Below are positions 14,949 through 22,856 of a stretch of DNA of 45,715 bases, piece after piece. Made by a program: the position numbers and the translations under genes. The DNA is taken from positions 1 through 45,715 of IMG/VR virus record IMGVR_UViG_3300009481_002868; one strand, 5' to 3'. Positions within the stretch are counted from its first letter, which is position 1. The number at the start of each line of letters is the position of its first letter. The notes beneath the pieces are model-generated. The model did not search any database. It saw nothing but the letters and a program-made list of their open reading frames with translations, and was not told the DNA's origin. This stretch comes from a virus.

Positions 14949-15613
14949 TTGATTATTCAAAAACTAAAAACATTGAAGCAGAAACCCTAAAAACAGGCAG
15001 AACCTACTTTACCCCTGACGGAAATTTTCCTAGTATTACTACTTTATTAGGTAAAACTTCTGAAAATCAAGTATGGCTACAAAAGTGGAGAGAAAAAGTA
15101 GGAGAAGAGGAAGCCGACAGAATATCTAAAGAGGCAACAGATAGAGGAACTTTAGTTCATGAGTATGCTGAAAAATATTTTAACGGTGAAGATATTAAAC
15201 CAGATTTAATGAAAGAAAAGCCTGATGTCAGAGATATGACATATAATTTAATAAAAGCAGGAGAAAAAGGGATAGAAGAAGTATGGGCGCAAGAAATTGC
15301 TCTTTGGAGTCCTTCATTAAAATACGCTGGAAGAGTAGACTTAGTAGGTTTGTGGAAAGGTATCCCTACAATTGTTGACTTTAAAACCTCTAAAAAGAAG
15401 AAAAACGTAAAACAGATTAAAGATTATTATGTTCAGTGTGCTGCCTATGCTTATGCGCACAACGAATTGTTTGATACAAATATTAAACAAATTGTTATTT
15501 TAATAACTGTCCAAGACTCAGGACCCCAGATATTTACGGGCAATGCTTTAAATTATATTCCAGACTTAAAATATAGAGTGAACAAGTATAATGAATTATT
15601 ACGAAGAGGTTAA
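14945..15613 (+). CDS. PD-(D/E)XK exonuclease
   Basis: A 222-residue nuclease with RGTLVHEYAEKYF (helix with His and Glu), YAGRVDLVG (first Asp), IVDFKTSKK (the D/E-x-K motif) and YYVQCAAYAYA (Q-x3-Y), in the order of Cas4/RecB/MGME1-like exonucleases. Such genes are frequent in marine myoviruses and probably act in recombination or host-DNA degradation. It lacks the four iron-sulfur cysteines of Cas4. Confidence 0.88.
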   Translation: MIDYSKTKNIEAETLKTGRTYFTPDGNFPSITTLLGKTSENQVWLQKWREKVGEEEADRISKEATDRGTLVHEYAEKYFNGEDIKPDLMKEKPDVRDMTYNLIKAGEKGIEEVWAQEIALWSPSLKYAGRVDLVGLWKGIPTIVDFKTSKKKKNVKQIKDYYVQCAAYAYAHNELFDTNIKQIVILITVQDSGPQIFTGNALNYIPDLKYRVNKYNELLRRG

Positions 15614-16049
15614 GTTACCTCGCTTTAATAAAAATAGTTTTTATAGTGAGTTATCAAAACTCCAACCTTTGATGCAAGATAGAACTTCTCGCGCTAAAGG
15701 GTGGAAAAGTCTAGATTTAGTACTAGATAGTAAAAATAAAAGAATTTTAAAAACTTGTACTGTTGTAGAAGAGTGGTTGAATAAATTAAATAATCATAAG
15801 TTTAGTACTGTATATGTAGCAATACTAGAATCAAAAGGATATATAGATTGGCATGTAGACCAAAAACGTGCTACAATGTCTAAAGCTGTTAATTTATATA
15901 TAAAAACAGACGAAGATAGTTTCATAGAATTTAACGATAAGTTTATTTGGAAACCCGAAGAAGGAAAAGCCTATAAATTTAGGGCTGATATTAAGCATAG
16001 AGTTATAAATGGATCAAAAAATTTAAGAATGGTTATTAATTTATGGTAG
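15591..16049 (+). CDS. 2OG-Fe(II) oxygenase, Asp/Asn hydroxylase-like
   Basis: A 152-residue double-stranded beta-helix protein with iron ligands H88 and D90 (IDWHVD) and H136 (IKHRVING), and R146 for 2-oxoglutarate. It is small for the family and resembles the core of aspartyl/asparaginyl beta-hydroxylases. It overlaps the exonuclease by 23 bases and the PP-loop gene by 7, so it may work with the latter. Confidence 0.82.
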   Translation: MNYYEEVKLPRFNKNSFYSELSKLQPLMQDRTSRAKGWKSLDLVLDSKNKRILKTCTVVEEWLNKLNNHKFSTVYVAILESKGYIDWHVDQKRATMSKAVNLYIKTDEDSFIEFNDKFIWKPEEGKAYKFRADIKHRVINGSKNLRMVINLW

Positions 16050-17113
16050 AATTTGATCAACTAACAAAGAATCACTACATATTAAGCAAGAAATCTAACA
16101 CAAAATACTTTACAAAATTGGGACTATTAAATAGTTCAGAAAACTATAATGATTTACTATTAGTTACCCAAGACGGGCAATGGGATACTTTTAGTTGGGA
16201 AACAGAACCTACAGAATCTTTTTCTGAATTACTATATGAGCGTTGCAGGCAACTTAGAGATAAGTATGGATGGTTAATTTTATATTACAGTGGAGGAAGC
16301 GACTCCGAAACTGTTTTACAATCTTTTATAAACTCAGGAGTACATTTAGATGAAGTTGTGTTGAACGTGTTTAAAATAAATGATAGTGACCCACCATTAA
16401 AAGATGTGGAACTAGCTATAAATAAGTTAAAAAAATATTCTTTACAAATTCCAAAAACAAAAATGACTATTAATAATCTTTCTAGAGACGTATTTTTAAA
16501 TTTTAATAAAAAACAACTTTGGATTGATTCTTCTTTTAATGGGACTCTTGGCAATTTTAGAAGAATGACTTTACCTGTATTACAAGAATTAGGGCAAAAA
16601 GTGGTATTACCAAATACTAGAATAGGACATATATTTGCGGAAACTAAACCACATTTAAGAAAAGAAGATGATGGTTATTACGCTGTATGGGGTACTAATA
16701 TAGGTGTTGGTCAATGGTCTGAGTGGTTTTTTACAACTCTTGATCTACCTAACTTACATTTAAAACAATGTCATATGGTAAAAAATTATTTTAAATTAAA
16801 TAATCCGAAAGAAAAAGTTATTATAGAACTCGGAAAAGTTAGGGATCAGATAATAAGTGCTTGTAGAAACACGTTTGACAATAGTTATCAACCACCAAAA
16901 ACAACTGGGTTATTACAAGATTATATAAACACTTATTCAGAAGATGGATTAGTAATTAAACATTTAAAAACTTACGACCCAGAACTTTATGATATCTATA
17001 CTAATGCAACTGTAAAAGAAATGTTGTCTGGTGTAAGAAATCATAGTTTATATGATCGGTCTAGGGGTGAATTAAGAAAAGTTAAAACAGAAAGGTTCTA
17101 TTTAGGAACATAG
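16043..17113 (+). CDS. PP-loop ATPase, third and divergent copy
   Basis: A 356-residue protein with LYYSGGSDSE (SGGSDS at 83-88), the ATP-pyrophosphatase loop. It lacks the NRLGDNNKLP and GEAGDQTFGSD blocks of the two minus-strand paralogues, so it is a separate subfamily. The rest is alpha/beta with no recognised domain. It probably adenylates a substrate for amide, thiol or similar transfer. Directly preceded by an oxygenase, hinting at a two-step modification. Confidence 0.72.
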   Translation: MVEFDQLTKNHYILSKKSNTKYFTKLGLLNSSENYNDLLLVTQDGQWDTFSWETEPTESFSELLYERCRQLRDKYGWLILYYSGGSDSETVLQSFINSGVHLDEVVLNVFKINDSDPPLKDVELAINKLKKYSLQIPKTKMTINNLSRDVFLNFNKKQLWIDSSFNGTLGNFRRMTLPVLQELGQKVVLPNTRIGHIFAETKPHLRKEDDGYYAVWGTNIGVGQWSEWFFTTLDLPNLHLKQCHMVKNYFKLNNPKEKVIIELGKVRDQIISACRNTFDNSYQPPKTTGLLQDYINTYSEDGLVIKHLKTYDPELYDIYTNATVKEMLSGVRNHSLYDRSRGELRKVKTERFYLGT

Positions 17114-17120
17114 AGGGAAA

Positions 17121-17567
17121 ATGAAAAATTTTAATGAAAAATACTTGAGAAGTTTAGCAAAAGTTATTACAATGAGAGTTATATTTACTTTTGTACATAT
17201 TATAAATACATTTATCGTGACAGGTAGTTTATTAATGGGAGTAAAAGTAGCAGGACTAGCATTTTTTATAAATCCTATTTTATATTGGTTACACGAACGA
17301 GGATGGAATATTTGGCAATGGGGACGGTTTAACGACGATAAACGTAATTTTAAAGAAGGAAACTGGAGAAGCCTCGGCAAAGATGTAACATGGCGCGTGG
17401 TGATTACAGGATCAAATTTCTTTTTACCTTATTTTGTAACAGGTAGTTTGAAATATGGATTAACAATTATGAGTTTAGCAACTTTAGTTAATATGACTAT
17501 TTATTTCTGCCACGAAAGGTTGTGGAATTTATTTGGATGGGGAAGAGAATTTAAAAATGAAAATTAA
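17121..17567 (+). CDS. Membrane protein with two DUF2061 repeats
   Basis: A 148-residue protein with two similar halves, each reading R-S-L-x-K-x-x-T-x-R-V then hydrophobic segments and ending L-x-E-R-x-W-N-x-x-x-W-G-R. The second repeat begins near residue 83. This is the DUF2061 pattern (two short membrane segments per copy), here as a tandem duplication. Function of DUF2061 is unknown; cyanophages carry relatives. Confidence 0.85.
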   Translation: MKNFNEKYLRSLAKVITMRVIFTFVHIINTFIVTGSLLMGVKVAGLAFFINPILYWLHERGWNIWQWGRFNDDKRNFKEGNWRSLGKDVTWRVVITGSNFFLPYFVTGSLKYGLTIMSLATLVNMTIYFCHERLWNLFGWGREFKNEN

Positions 17568-17679
17568 AGAATGGTGGGAAGATTTTATATTTGAAATTCG
17601 TTTTTACATAAAAAAAAGAAAATTAAAAAAATTAGATCCTTTTGTATATAGAGTGACGGATGACGACAAGACGAATTAA
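17557..17679 (+). CDS. Small basic protein (40 aa)
   Basis: An ATG frame overlapping the DUF2061 gene by 11 bases and the next small gene by 20. It encodes a Trp- and Lys-rich peptide (MKIKEWWEDF...) ending TDDDKTN. No family recognised. Overlapping starts and stops on both sides support translation, but the short length limits certainty. Confidence 0.5.
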   Translation: MKIKEWWEDFIFEIRFYIKKRKLKKLDPFVYRVTDDDKTN

Positions 17680-17836
17680 TAGAAAACTAGAGTTGTTTTT
17701 ACGAAAGCAAGAACTTACGAGAACTGAGTATAAGTTTCTCGTGGGGTGTTTAGATTTCCAACAAAAAATTCCTCAGTTGACAAACAGACAATGGGATGTT
17801 ATCATTAAGATGAAGGAAAAATATTCTAATGGGTAG
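17660..17836 (+). CDS. Small basic protein (58 aa)
   Basis: Begins MTTRRINRKLE, predicted helical, with C30 and a QWDVIIKMKEKY end. It overlaps both small neighbours. The promoter at 17777-17805 lies inside its 3' half. Function unknown. Confidence 0.55.
   Translation: MTTRRINRKLELFLRKQELTRTEYKFLVGCLDFQQKIPQLTNRQWDVIIKMKEKYSNG
17777..17805 (+). promoter_or_regulatory. Sigma70-type promoter for the lysis cassette
   Basis: Perfect TTGACA (17777-17782), 17 bases, then TATCAT (17800-17805). The start would be near 17812, just upstream of the small gene at 17829 and the lysozyme/spanin genes. It lies within coding sequence, which weakens it a little. Confidence 0.5.
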
Positions 17837-17975
17837 AAAATCATTTAAAGAAGCTGCTAAAGTTTCAAAAGTTTACACAACAGAAGAAGTGCTAGAGCTT
17901 CTTAAAAAAAATGAGCAGTTTACTGTTACCCTTAAAAATAAAAAAAAGAAAGGTGAAAACAACAATGGACATTGA
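17829..17975 (+). CDS. Small basic protein before lysozyme (48 aa)
   Basis: Starts MGRKSFKEAAKVSKVYTTEE and ends in a Lys-rich tail. The segment VYTTEEVLELLKKNEQFTV looks like a short helix-turn. It overlaps the lysozyme start by 11 bases, as expected for a coupled pair. No family recognised. Confidence 0.55.
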   Translation: MGRKSFKEAAKVSKVYTTEEVLELLKKNEQFTVTLKNKKKKGENNNGH

Positions 17976-18408
17976 TAGATTAAGAAAACAACTAGAAATT
18001 GATGAGGGAGTTAAGTATGAGATATATCTGGACCACCTTAACTATCCTACATTTGGGATTGGTCATCTTGTTATTGACACTGATCCCGAACACGGGCAAG
18101 AAGTCGGAACCGCTGTCTCTGAAGATAGAGTCGCTGAAGCCTTCGAATCAGATCTCGAAGGAGTCATGTCAGACTGCAGGATCTTATACCCAGACATTGA
18201 TGATTTGCCAGAAGAAACTCAACAAATAATTGCAAACATGATGTTTAATTTGGGCAGACCCCGTCTTAGTAAATTTAAAGGTATGAAACGGGGGGTAGAC
18301 GCTAGAGATTGGAACGTAGCTGCAGATGAAATGGTAGACTCTGCGTGGTACCGTCAAGTTCCTAATAGAGCGGAGCGATTAGTTGCTAGAATGAGAGCAC
18401 TCGCTTAG
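17965..18408 (+). CDS. e: T4-type lysozyme (GH24 endolysin)
   Basis: A 147-residue muramidase with the T4 triad E14, D23, T29 in IDEG...YLDHLNYPTFGIGH; the spacing (9 and 6) equals that of T4 lysozyme (E11, D20, T26). It hydrolyses the MurNAc-GlcNAc bond of host peptidoglycan at lysis. There is no signal peptide, so a holin is presumably encoded elsewhere. The ATG at 17965 behind AAAGGTG is preferred to an upstream ATG at 17911 because the fold begins there. It is followed by a spanin pair. Confidence 0.93.
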   Translation: MDIDRLRKQLEIDEGVKYEIYLDHLNYPTFGIGHLVIDTDPEHGQEVGTAVSEDRVAEAFESDLEGVMSDCRILYPDIDDLPEETQQIIANMMFNLGRPRLSKFKGMKRGVDARDWNVAADEMVDSAWYRQVPNRAERLVARMRALA

Positions 18409-18435
18409 TTACTTTGTGACTAAAGGAGATGATAA

Positions 18436-18921
18436 ATGGGATTGAAGTTAGCAGGAGTTATGATGATTATTATGGGGGTTGTAGGAGGCATTTTTTACTG
18501 GTATTACACAGATACACAGGAAAAAATGGCTATCATGCATGAGAATAACGCAAAATTAGAAACAGCAATGCAAACTCAAAAACAAGCTATTGACCAGTAT
18601 CAAAAAGATATAAAATTAGTAACAGCTTCAAAACTAGAAGTAGAAGAACAATTTGCAAAATCTAGAGAGTCAGTACAAGAGTTAAAAAATAAATTCAATA
18701 AAGTTAGTAAATTACTAGGAGCAAGAGATTTAGGTAAAATGGGTGCCGCCAAACCTAGGTCTATTCAACGTATTGTTAATAAAGGCAGTAAAGACGTATT
18801 AAGATGTTTTGAAATTGCTAGTGGTAAACCGCTGACGGAGAAGGAAAAAGATGCGATCAAACCAAGTCAAATCAATAAACAGTGTCCTAATTTGGCCAAC
18901 CCTAATCATATTAAGCCTTAG
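18436..18921 (+). CDS. i-spanin-like inner-membrane protein
   Basis: A 161-residue type II membrane protein: one N-terminal segment (about residues 5-24) followed by a long coiled coil (27-95) and a C-terminal part with two Cys. This is the i-spanin (Rz) layout. It follows lysozyme and overlaps by 71 bases the lipoprotein gene at 18851, the usual nested Rz/Rz1 arrangement. It would span the periplasm and fuse membranes at lysis. Confidence 0.75.
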   Translation: MGLKLAGVMMIIMGVVGGIFYWYYTDTQEKMAIMHENNAKLETAMQTQKQAIDQYQKDIKLVTASKLEVEEQFAKSRESVQELKNKFNKVSKLLGARDLGKMGAAKPRSIQRIVNKGSKDVLRCFEIASGKPLTEKEKDAIKPSQINKQCPNLANPNHIKP

Positions 18922-19366
18922 CTTATCGGCTTGTGGAACTCCGGTTAAAAAAATAGAAGTATTAAGTACTCCATTAGAAAGAGTACCTCTTAATCTTCCT
19001 AAAGTAGATGAACTTAATTTAGATACGGTAGATTGGATACTTGTTACTCCAGAAAATGCTGAAAAAGTGTGGAAAGATTTAGAGAAAAAGAAATTTGATA
19101 TTGTGTTATTCGGACTCACAGATCGTGGATATGAGGACCTTAGTGTAAATATAGCAAAAATTAAACAAATGGTTATACAACAAAAATCAGTAATTGCAGC
19201 GTATAAGAAATATTACGAAAGTCAGACTGAAGAAATAGAGAAACAACAAAAAGCAGTTGAAGAAAAGAAAAAAGAAGCTGCACTTGAAAATGAAAAAGCT
19301 GAAGAAGAAAATAAAAAAGGTTTTCTTAATAAATTAAACTCAAATGTGAAAGGTATATTCAAATAG
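18851..19366 (+). CDS. o-spanin-like outer-membrane lipoprotein
   Basis: A 171-residue protein with a signal segment and lipobox SLSACG (Cys at about 28), Pro/Leu-rich mature start and a C-terminal coiled coil rich in Lys and Glu (about 110-155). It overlaps the i-spanin gene in another frame. The start at 18851 lies inside the i-spanin gene. It is larger than lambda Rz1, so it might instead be another envelope lipoprotein. Confidence 0.68.
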   Translation: MRSNQVKSINSVLIWPTLIILSLSLSACGTPVKKIEVLSTPLERVPLNLPKVDELNLDTVDWILVTPENAEKVWKDLEKKKFDIVLFGLTDRGYEDLSVNIAKIKQMVIQQKSVIAAYKKYYESQTEEIEKQQKAVEEKKKEAALENEKAEEENKKGFLNKLNSNVKGIFK

Positions 19367-19384
19367 AGTAAGGGATTAAATATC

Positions 19385-19408
19385 TATAGTAACTAATTAG
19401 TTACTATA
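19385..19408 (+). promoter_or_regulatory. Perfect 24-base palindrome before 19417
   Basis: TATAGTAACTAA (19385-19396) is followed directly by its exact reverse complement. The SD AAGGAG overlaps its 3' edge and the ATG is 8 bases further on. It could be an operator or a hairpin controlling translation. Confidence 0.5.
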
Positions 19409-19416
19409 AGGAGAAT

Positions 19417-19947
19417 ATGATGAAAAAGTTATTAGTGGGTTTAGTGTTATGTGGGGTAATTATAGGTTACCCTACTTTGCTTTCTGCTGAGACTAACACG
19501 GTGTCTTCAACAGTAGTAACAGACAAAGCACCTCCAACCGCCAGTGCGCCAAGCGTAGTAATAAATAATAATGACGTATGTAAATCAGCAGCAAGTGCTG
19601 CAATACAAACACAAATTCTAGGTCTTGCTTCGGGCATTACTATTACTGACGAGAATTGTGAAAGAATTAAACTATCTCGATCTCTTTATTTAATGGGTAT
19701 GAAAGTAGCTGCGGTATCAACCCTCTGCCAAGATGCAAGAGTATTTGATGCAATGTGGATGGCAGGTACCCCTTGCCCATACATGGGGGATATTGGTGAC
19801 GATGCGAGGAAAGGTTGGGAAGAAAATTCTGATGATGTTCCTTCCGCATCTGTTATATTTAAAAAAAAAGCACGGTTGAAAATGGAGAAGGAGACGAAGT
19901 CGGAGGAGAATTCGGTGACCTGGGATACAGAGGGTACGACGGATTAG
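19417..19947 (+). CDS. Secreted conserved phage protein with a probable -1 frameshift extension
   Basis: A 176-residue zero-frame product with a signal peptide (residues 3-24, cut near LLSAE) and Cys-containing motifs NNDVCKSAAS, ENCERIKLS and MAGTPCPYMGDIG. I recall related secreted proteins in T4-like cyanophages, function unknown. At 19861-19870 the sequence is TTT AAA AAA AAA G. After it the zero frame turns into poor Lys/Glu-rich sequence and stops at 19947. The -1 frame continues 72 codons (GEGDEVGGEFGDLGYRGYDG... ending in a hydrophobic GVVGIFFGVPLFF) to the TAA at 20085-20087, giving 223 residues with a C-terminal membrane anchor. Confidence 0.75.
   Translation: MMKKLLVGLVLCGVIIGYPTLLSAETNTVSSTVVTDKAPPTASAPSVVINNNDVCKSAASAAIQTQILGLASGITITDENCERIKLSRSLYLMGMKVAAVSTLCQDARVFDAMWMAGTPCPYMGDIGDDARKGWEENSDDVPSASVIFKKKARLKMEKETKSEENSVTWDTEGTTD
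19861..19870 (+). other. Candidate -1 ribosomal frameshift site (A9G)
   Basis: Nine A residues and a G contain the classic slippery heptamer A AAA AAG. In the zero frame the codons are AAA AAA AAA GCA. A -1 slip gives AGC ACG GTT as the next codons and opens 72 more codons to 20087. A polymerase slippage or a sequencing error in the homopolymer would have the same effect. Confidence 0.55.
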
Positions 19948-21693
19948 ATGATGAGTATGAAGAAACAGATGACTACTCAGATGAAACAGATACGACAAAG
20001 CCGCCAACTACTTTCGGTTGGGTCAACGGGTTGGGTATTATTACTGGTGTTGTTGGTATATTCTTTGGGGTTCCTCTCTTTTTCTAAAGCAGAAGTTGCT
20101 TCTTCCATAACTAATTGTCCTACAGGGGTAACAGGACTTTGTACTCCAGGTGTATTTGAATCATCAACTGAAACCGTAACAGAAACTACAGATACAGATG
20201 CTACTGGTACCACTACCACCACCACAACGACAACAGAAACTACAGAGACAACTATAACTAATGAAGAAACAGGAGATTTACTCACAGACACTAAAGTAAA
20301 TTCTATGGGGCGTAATCAAAAGTTTGGTGGTGATATGACTTCAGACTGGGGAGGGCAAGGTCCAGCAGGTATACGATCTGGTAGTACGTGTGGTGACCTT
20401 GGAACAGATAAGTGTGCAGAATTAACAGGTAGTGGTAATTTTACAAGTACATTAGGTCAAAGCGGTGTTGGTACAACATACAAACAAATTATAGATATGA
20501 CACACTCTTCTATTAACCCTAGTATAGACAGAGGTGGTCAAGTTGCTTGGTCGATACGAGTAGAAAAAAGAGATGCCAGTGATTCTCTTCACTTTAGAGT
20601 AGCAAAAACAGATGGAACTACTGCTGTATTATTAGGATCACAAACTTTATCAGCGGCTGGGGCAGACGTAATAACGAACACCCTGTTTCAAGGTAACTTT
20701 AATTTTAGTGGCGCAATAACTACTAAACTAACAGTAGAGGTTTCTGGTAGAGATATCAATCTTGCTATCGGACCTTTGTTTGATGATGTTACAGTAAACG
20801 TATTATATAATGTGGTCAACACTATAGTAACTGAAACGATTACAACGATTGAACAATTCGTCGCACTTGAAATATTTAATCAAGAAACGATAGATGTAGC
20901 AATCGATATATTTGATAATAATAATGTGGTTCAAAACGACTTAGGGGAGGTTACTTTAGAACCTATAGGACCAGAACCGCAAGGACCAGAGCCGTCTTAT
21001 GAATCGGTAGAGATTGAGATGAACACAGAAATATCAACACCTGATATTAAAGTAGAAATGAAATTACCTGACGCTCCTACTCAAGAAGTGCAAGTAGAAG
21101 TTGCAGAAGTAAGCGCAGAAATAGAAACGGAGATGCAAAATAATAGTCTTAACGATATGGCCAGCGATCAACCCGCCGAGCCTACAGAGTCAGCACAAAA
21201 TACCTCAGACACAGAACCTGAGCCGGAGCCTGAACCTGCTCCTGAACCTACAGAGACGGATGACAGCGATACGCAAGAGCCTTCGTCTTCGACAGATAAG
21301 GATTCAGAACCTGATTCAGAAGCCGAACCAAAGGTAACTAAGTCATCAGACTCTCAAAAACCAAAAGAAATAAAAACTAAACAAAAAGCTAGTAAAGCTA
21401 AACAAAAAGCTAATAAAGCTAAACAAAAAGCTGCTAGTAAGATTGTAAAGAAGATGGGGGACAAAGGAAAGTATGACTCTACAAACCAATTAAAAACATT
21501 AGTTGTTATGCAGGTTTTAGGAAATACAAAAACTTTTTTTGATACCCAAAAAACGATACCCCAACCTACGGGGTTTTTTACAGATAAAAAAATGCCTGAC
21601 TCTCAGTTGCCAGAAAATAATGCGGCTGCGTGGTTATTAATTAAAGGAAATAACCAATTACACGATAAATTAATTGGGAGTCAATATAGATGA
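19948..21693 (+). CDS. Large secreted phage protein with low-complexity segments
   Basis: Up to 581 residues; ATG 19981 (570 aa) gives a more normal signal peptide (MKQIRQSRQ..., hydrophobic core to FSKAE). The mature part begins with Thr-rich repeats (about 88-107), then a beta-rich globular domain (about 110-310), an acidic Glu/Pro-rich region with alternating EPEP near 430, KQKA repeats near 475-495 and a C-terminal WLLIKGNNQL. The layout suggests a surface or fibre-like protein. Relatives occur in cyanophages as far as I recall. Its first 46 codons overlap the -1 extension of the previous gene. Confidence 0.72.
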   Translation: MMSMKKQMTTQMKQIRQSRQLLSVGSTGWVLLLVLLVYSLGFLSFSKAEVASSITNCPTGVTGLCTPGVFESSTETVTETTDTDATGTTTTTTTTTETTETTITNEETGDLLTDTKVNSMGRNQKFGGDMTSDWGGQGPAGIRSGSTCGDLGTDKCAELTGSGNFTSTLGQSGVGTTYKQIIDMTHSSINPSIDRGGQVAWSIRVEKRDASDSLHFRVAKTDGTTAVLLGSQTLSAAGADVITNTLFQGNFNFSGAITTKLTVEVSGRDINLAIGPLFDDVTVNVLYNVVNTIVTETITTIEQFVALEIFNQETIDVAIDIFDNNNVVQNDLGEVTLEPIGPEPQGPEPSYESVEIEMNTEISTPDIKVEMKLPDAPTQEVQVEVAEVSAEIETEMQNNSLNDMASDQPAEPTESAQNTSDTEPEPEPEPAPEPTETDDSDTQEPSSSTDKDSEPDSEAEPKVTKSSDSQKPKEIKTKQKASKAKQKANKAKQKAASKIVKKMGDKGKYDSTNQLKTLVVMQVLGNTKTFFDTQKTIPQPTGFFTDKKMPDSQLPENNAAAWLLIKGNNQLHDKLIGSQYR

Positions 21694-21738
21694 AAAACCA
21701 GACCTATGCAAAAGTATTGTGCATTGTAAGGAATAATA

Positions 21739-21810
21739 TTGAAGAGAGAAGAATTTAGAATAAAGATAGCGAGTACATGGTTATTAATGAAAGGAAGTAA
21801 TCAATTATAG
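21739..21810 (+). CDS. Tiny ORF resembling the C-terminus of the upstream gene (possible decayed duplicate)
   Basis: A TTG at 21739 behind TAAGGA opens 23 codons. Its end (TWLLMKGSNQL) copies the upstream protein's WLLIKGNNQL, and the DNA at 21775-21807 is nearly identical to that around 21630-21660. The two copies are about 145 bases apart. It is either a small gene or the remains of a tandem duplication. Confidence 0.35.
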   Translation: MKREEFRIKIASTWLLMKGSNQL

Positions 21811-21818
21811 TATAAATA
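21811..21818 (+). promoter_or_regulatory. TATAAATA, possible T4-type late promoter
   Basis: The exact T4 late -10 octamer TATAAATA lies 12 bases before the ATG at 21831. A start about 13 bases downstream would fall within or past the AGGAG, leaving almost no leader, so the match may be chance in an AT-rich genome. Confidence 0.3.
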
Positions 21819-21830
21819 AGGAGAATACTA

Positions 21831-22364
21831 ATGGCAGAAGTAGAGATTGCTGGAGCAAAAATTAGGGGAGGTAAATTACTATTAATATTACCAATTCTAG
21901 GTACCCTAGGCGGTGGACTTTGGGCAGGCTTTGAGTTCTATAAAGATTATATGAACATGAGAGATAAGATTACAGAGTATTCAGCCCCAGATCTATCAGG
22001 AATTGATAAAAGACTTGCTGTATTACGCGCAGACATGGACGCACTGCAAAAGATTGAACAAGTAATTGAAGACTCTGCAATCGCTACAAGAGATGAAGCC
22101 AGAACAATTAAAGTTGATTTGAAGAGGGAAATTATACGGACGGAAAAATTAGTAGAGTCAGTTGAACGTCGTGTTAAATCTATACAAGACGAAACAAGAG
22201 TTATGATCGACAAAGAGAATGATCGTAACGACAAACTTAGAGAGCGTATTCAAAATAGAATGGATAGCTTAGATGATAGTCTCACAAATAAGTTGAAACA
22301 AATAGAAAAAGACACTGATGAAAGGATTAAGAAAGCCTTAAATAACCCACTATCAAAAATGTAA
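21831..22364 (+). CDS. Membrane-anchored coiled-coil protein (177 aa)
   Basis: MAEVEIAGAKIRGGKL is followed by one membrane segment (about 17-35), a FEFYKDYM stretch and a long charged coiled coil to the end (about 60-170). I recall the same start (EIAG.KI.GGK) in T4-like cyanophage proteins of unknown function. AGGAG precedes the ATG. It begins a tight run of membrane proteins to 24317 that may remodel or decorate the host inner membrane. Confidence 0.75.
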   Translation: MAEVEIAGAKIRGGKLLLILPILGTLGGGLWAGFEFYKDYMNMRDKITEYSAPDLSGIDKRLAVLRADMDALQKIEQVIEDSAIATRDEARTIKVDLKREIIRTEKLVESVERRVKSIQDETRVMIDKENDRNDKLRERIQNRMDSLDDSLTNKLKQIEKDTDERIKKALNNPLSKM

Positions 22365-22377
22365 TGCGGAGGAAGGT

Positions 22378-22848
22378 ATGTTAGACCCAATTACAGCAGT
22401 TGCGACAGCGACATCAACATTTAACCTAATTAAAAAAGGCATTGCATGGGGACAAGATTTAGATAGTATGTCAAAACAACTATCTAAATGGTATGGCGCA
22501 GTATCCGACTTTAATCATGCAGAAAAAGAATTGAAGGAAACTGGAAGTGTTACTAAACTACTAACGAAAGGTAGTATAGAACAAATGGCACTTGATATAA
22601 CAATTAACAAACAAAAGATACTCGAACAAGAAAAAGAGTTAAGAACTTTAATACAATATACTTATGGCCAAAGAGTATATGAAGAAATGATAGAACTAAG
22701 ACGTAAATTAAAAAAACAAAGAGAACAGGAAGTGTATCGCAAAAGAGAATTAAAAAGACAGGCAATAGAATTTGTACTTGTTGTACTTTTAATTTTCTTA
22801 ATTGGATGTTCTACTGTTGGTATTGCATATTTATATCTTAGTAAGTGA
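22378..22848 (+). CDS. Coiled-coil protein with C-terminal membrane anchor (156 aa)
   Basis: Begins MLDPITAVATATSTFNLIKKG, an amphipathic region, then a basic coiled coil (about 80-130) and one C-terminal membrane segment (about 132-153). A tail-anchored topology is therefore likely. GGAGGAAGG precedes the ATG. I recall relatives in marine myoviruses, with no known function. Confidence 0.72.
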   Translation: MLDPITAVATATSTFNLIKKGIAWGQDLDSMSKQLSKWYGAVSDFNHAEKELKETGSVTKLLTKGSIEQMALDITINKQKILEQEKELRTLIQYTYGQRVYEEMIELRRKLKKQREQEVYRKRELKRQAIEFVLVVLLIFLIGCSTVGIAYLYLSK

Positions 22849-22856
22849 GAAAGAAA

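Noticed and set aside
17999-18229. 76-codon plus-strand hydrophobic frame within the lysozyme gene
   Set aside because: Considered as an embedded holin, but it has no ribosome-binding site and lies wholly inside a well-conserved lysozyme.
19977-20291. 104-codon minus-strand Val/Ser-rich frame
   Set aside because: Mirror image of the Thr-rich repeat in the secreted protein gene; no start site of its own.
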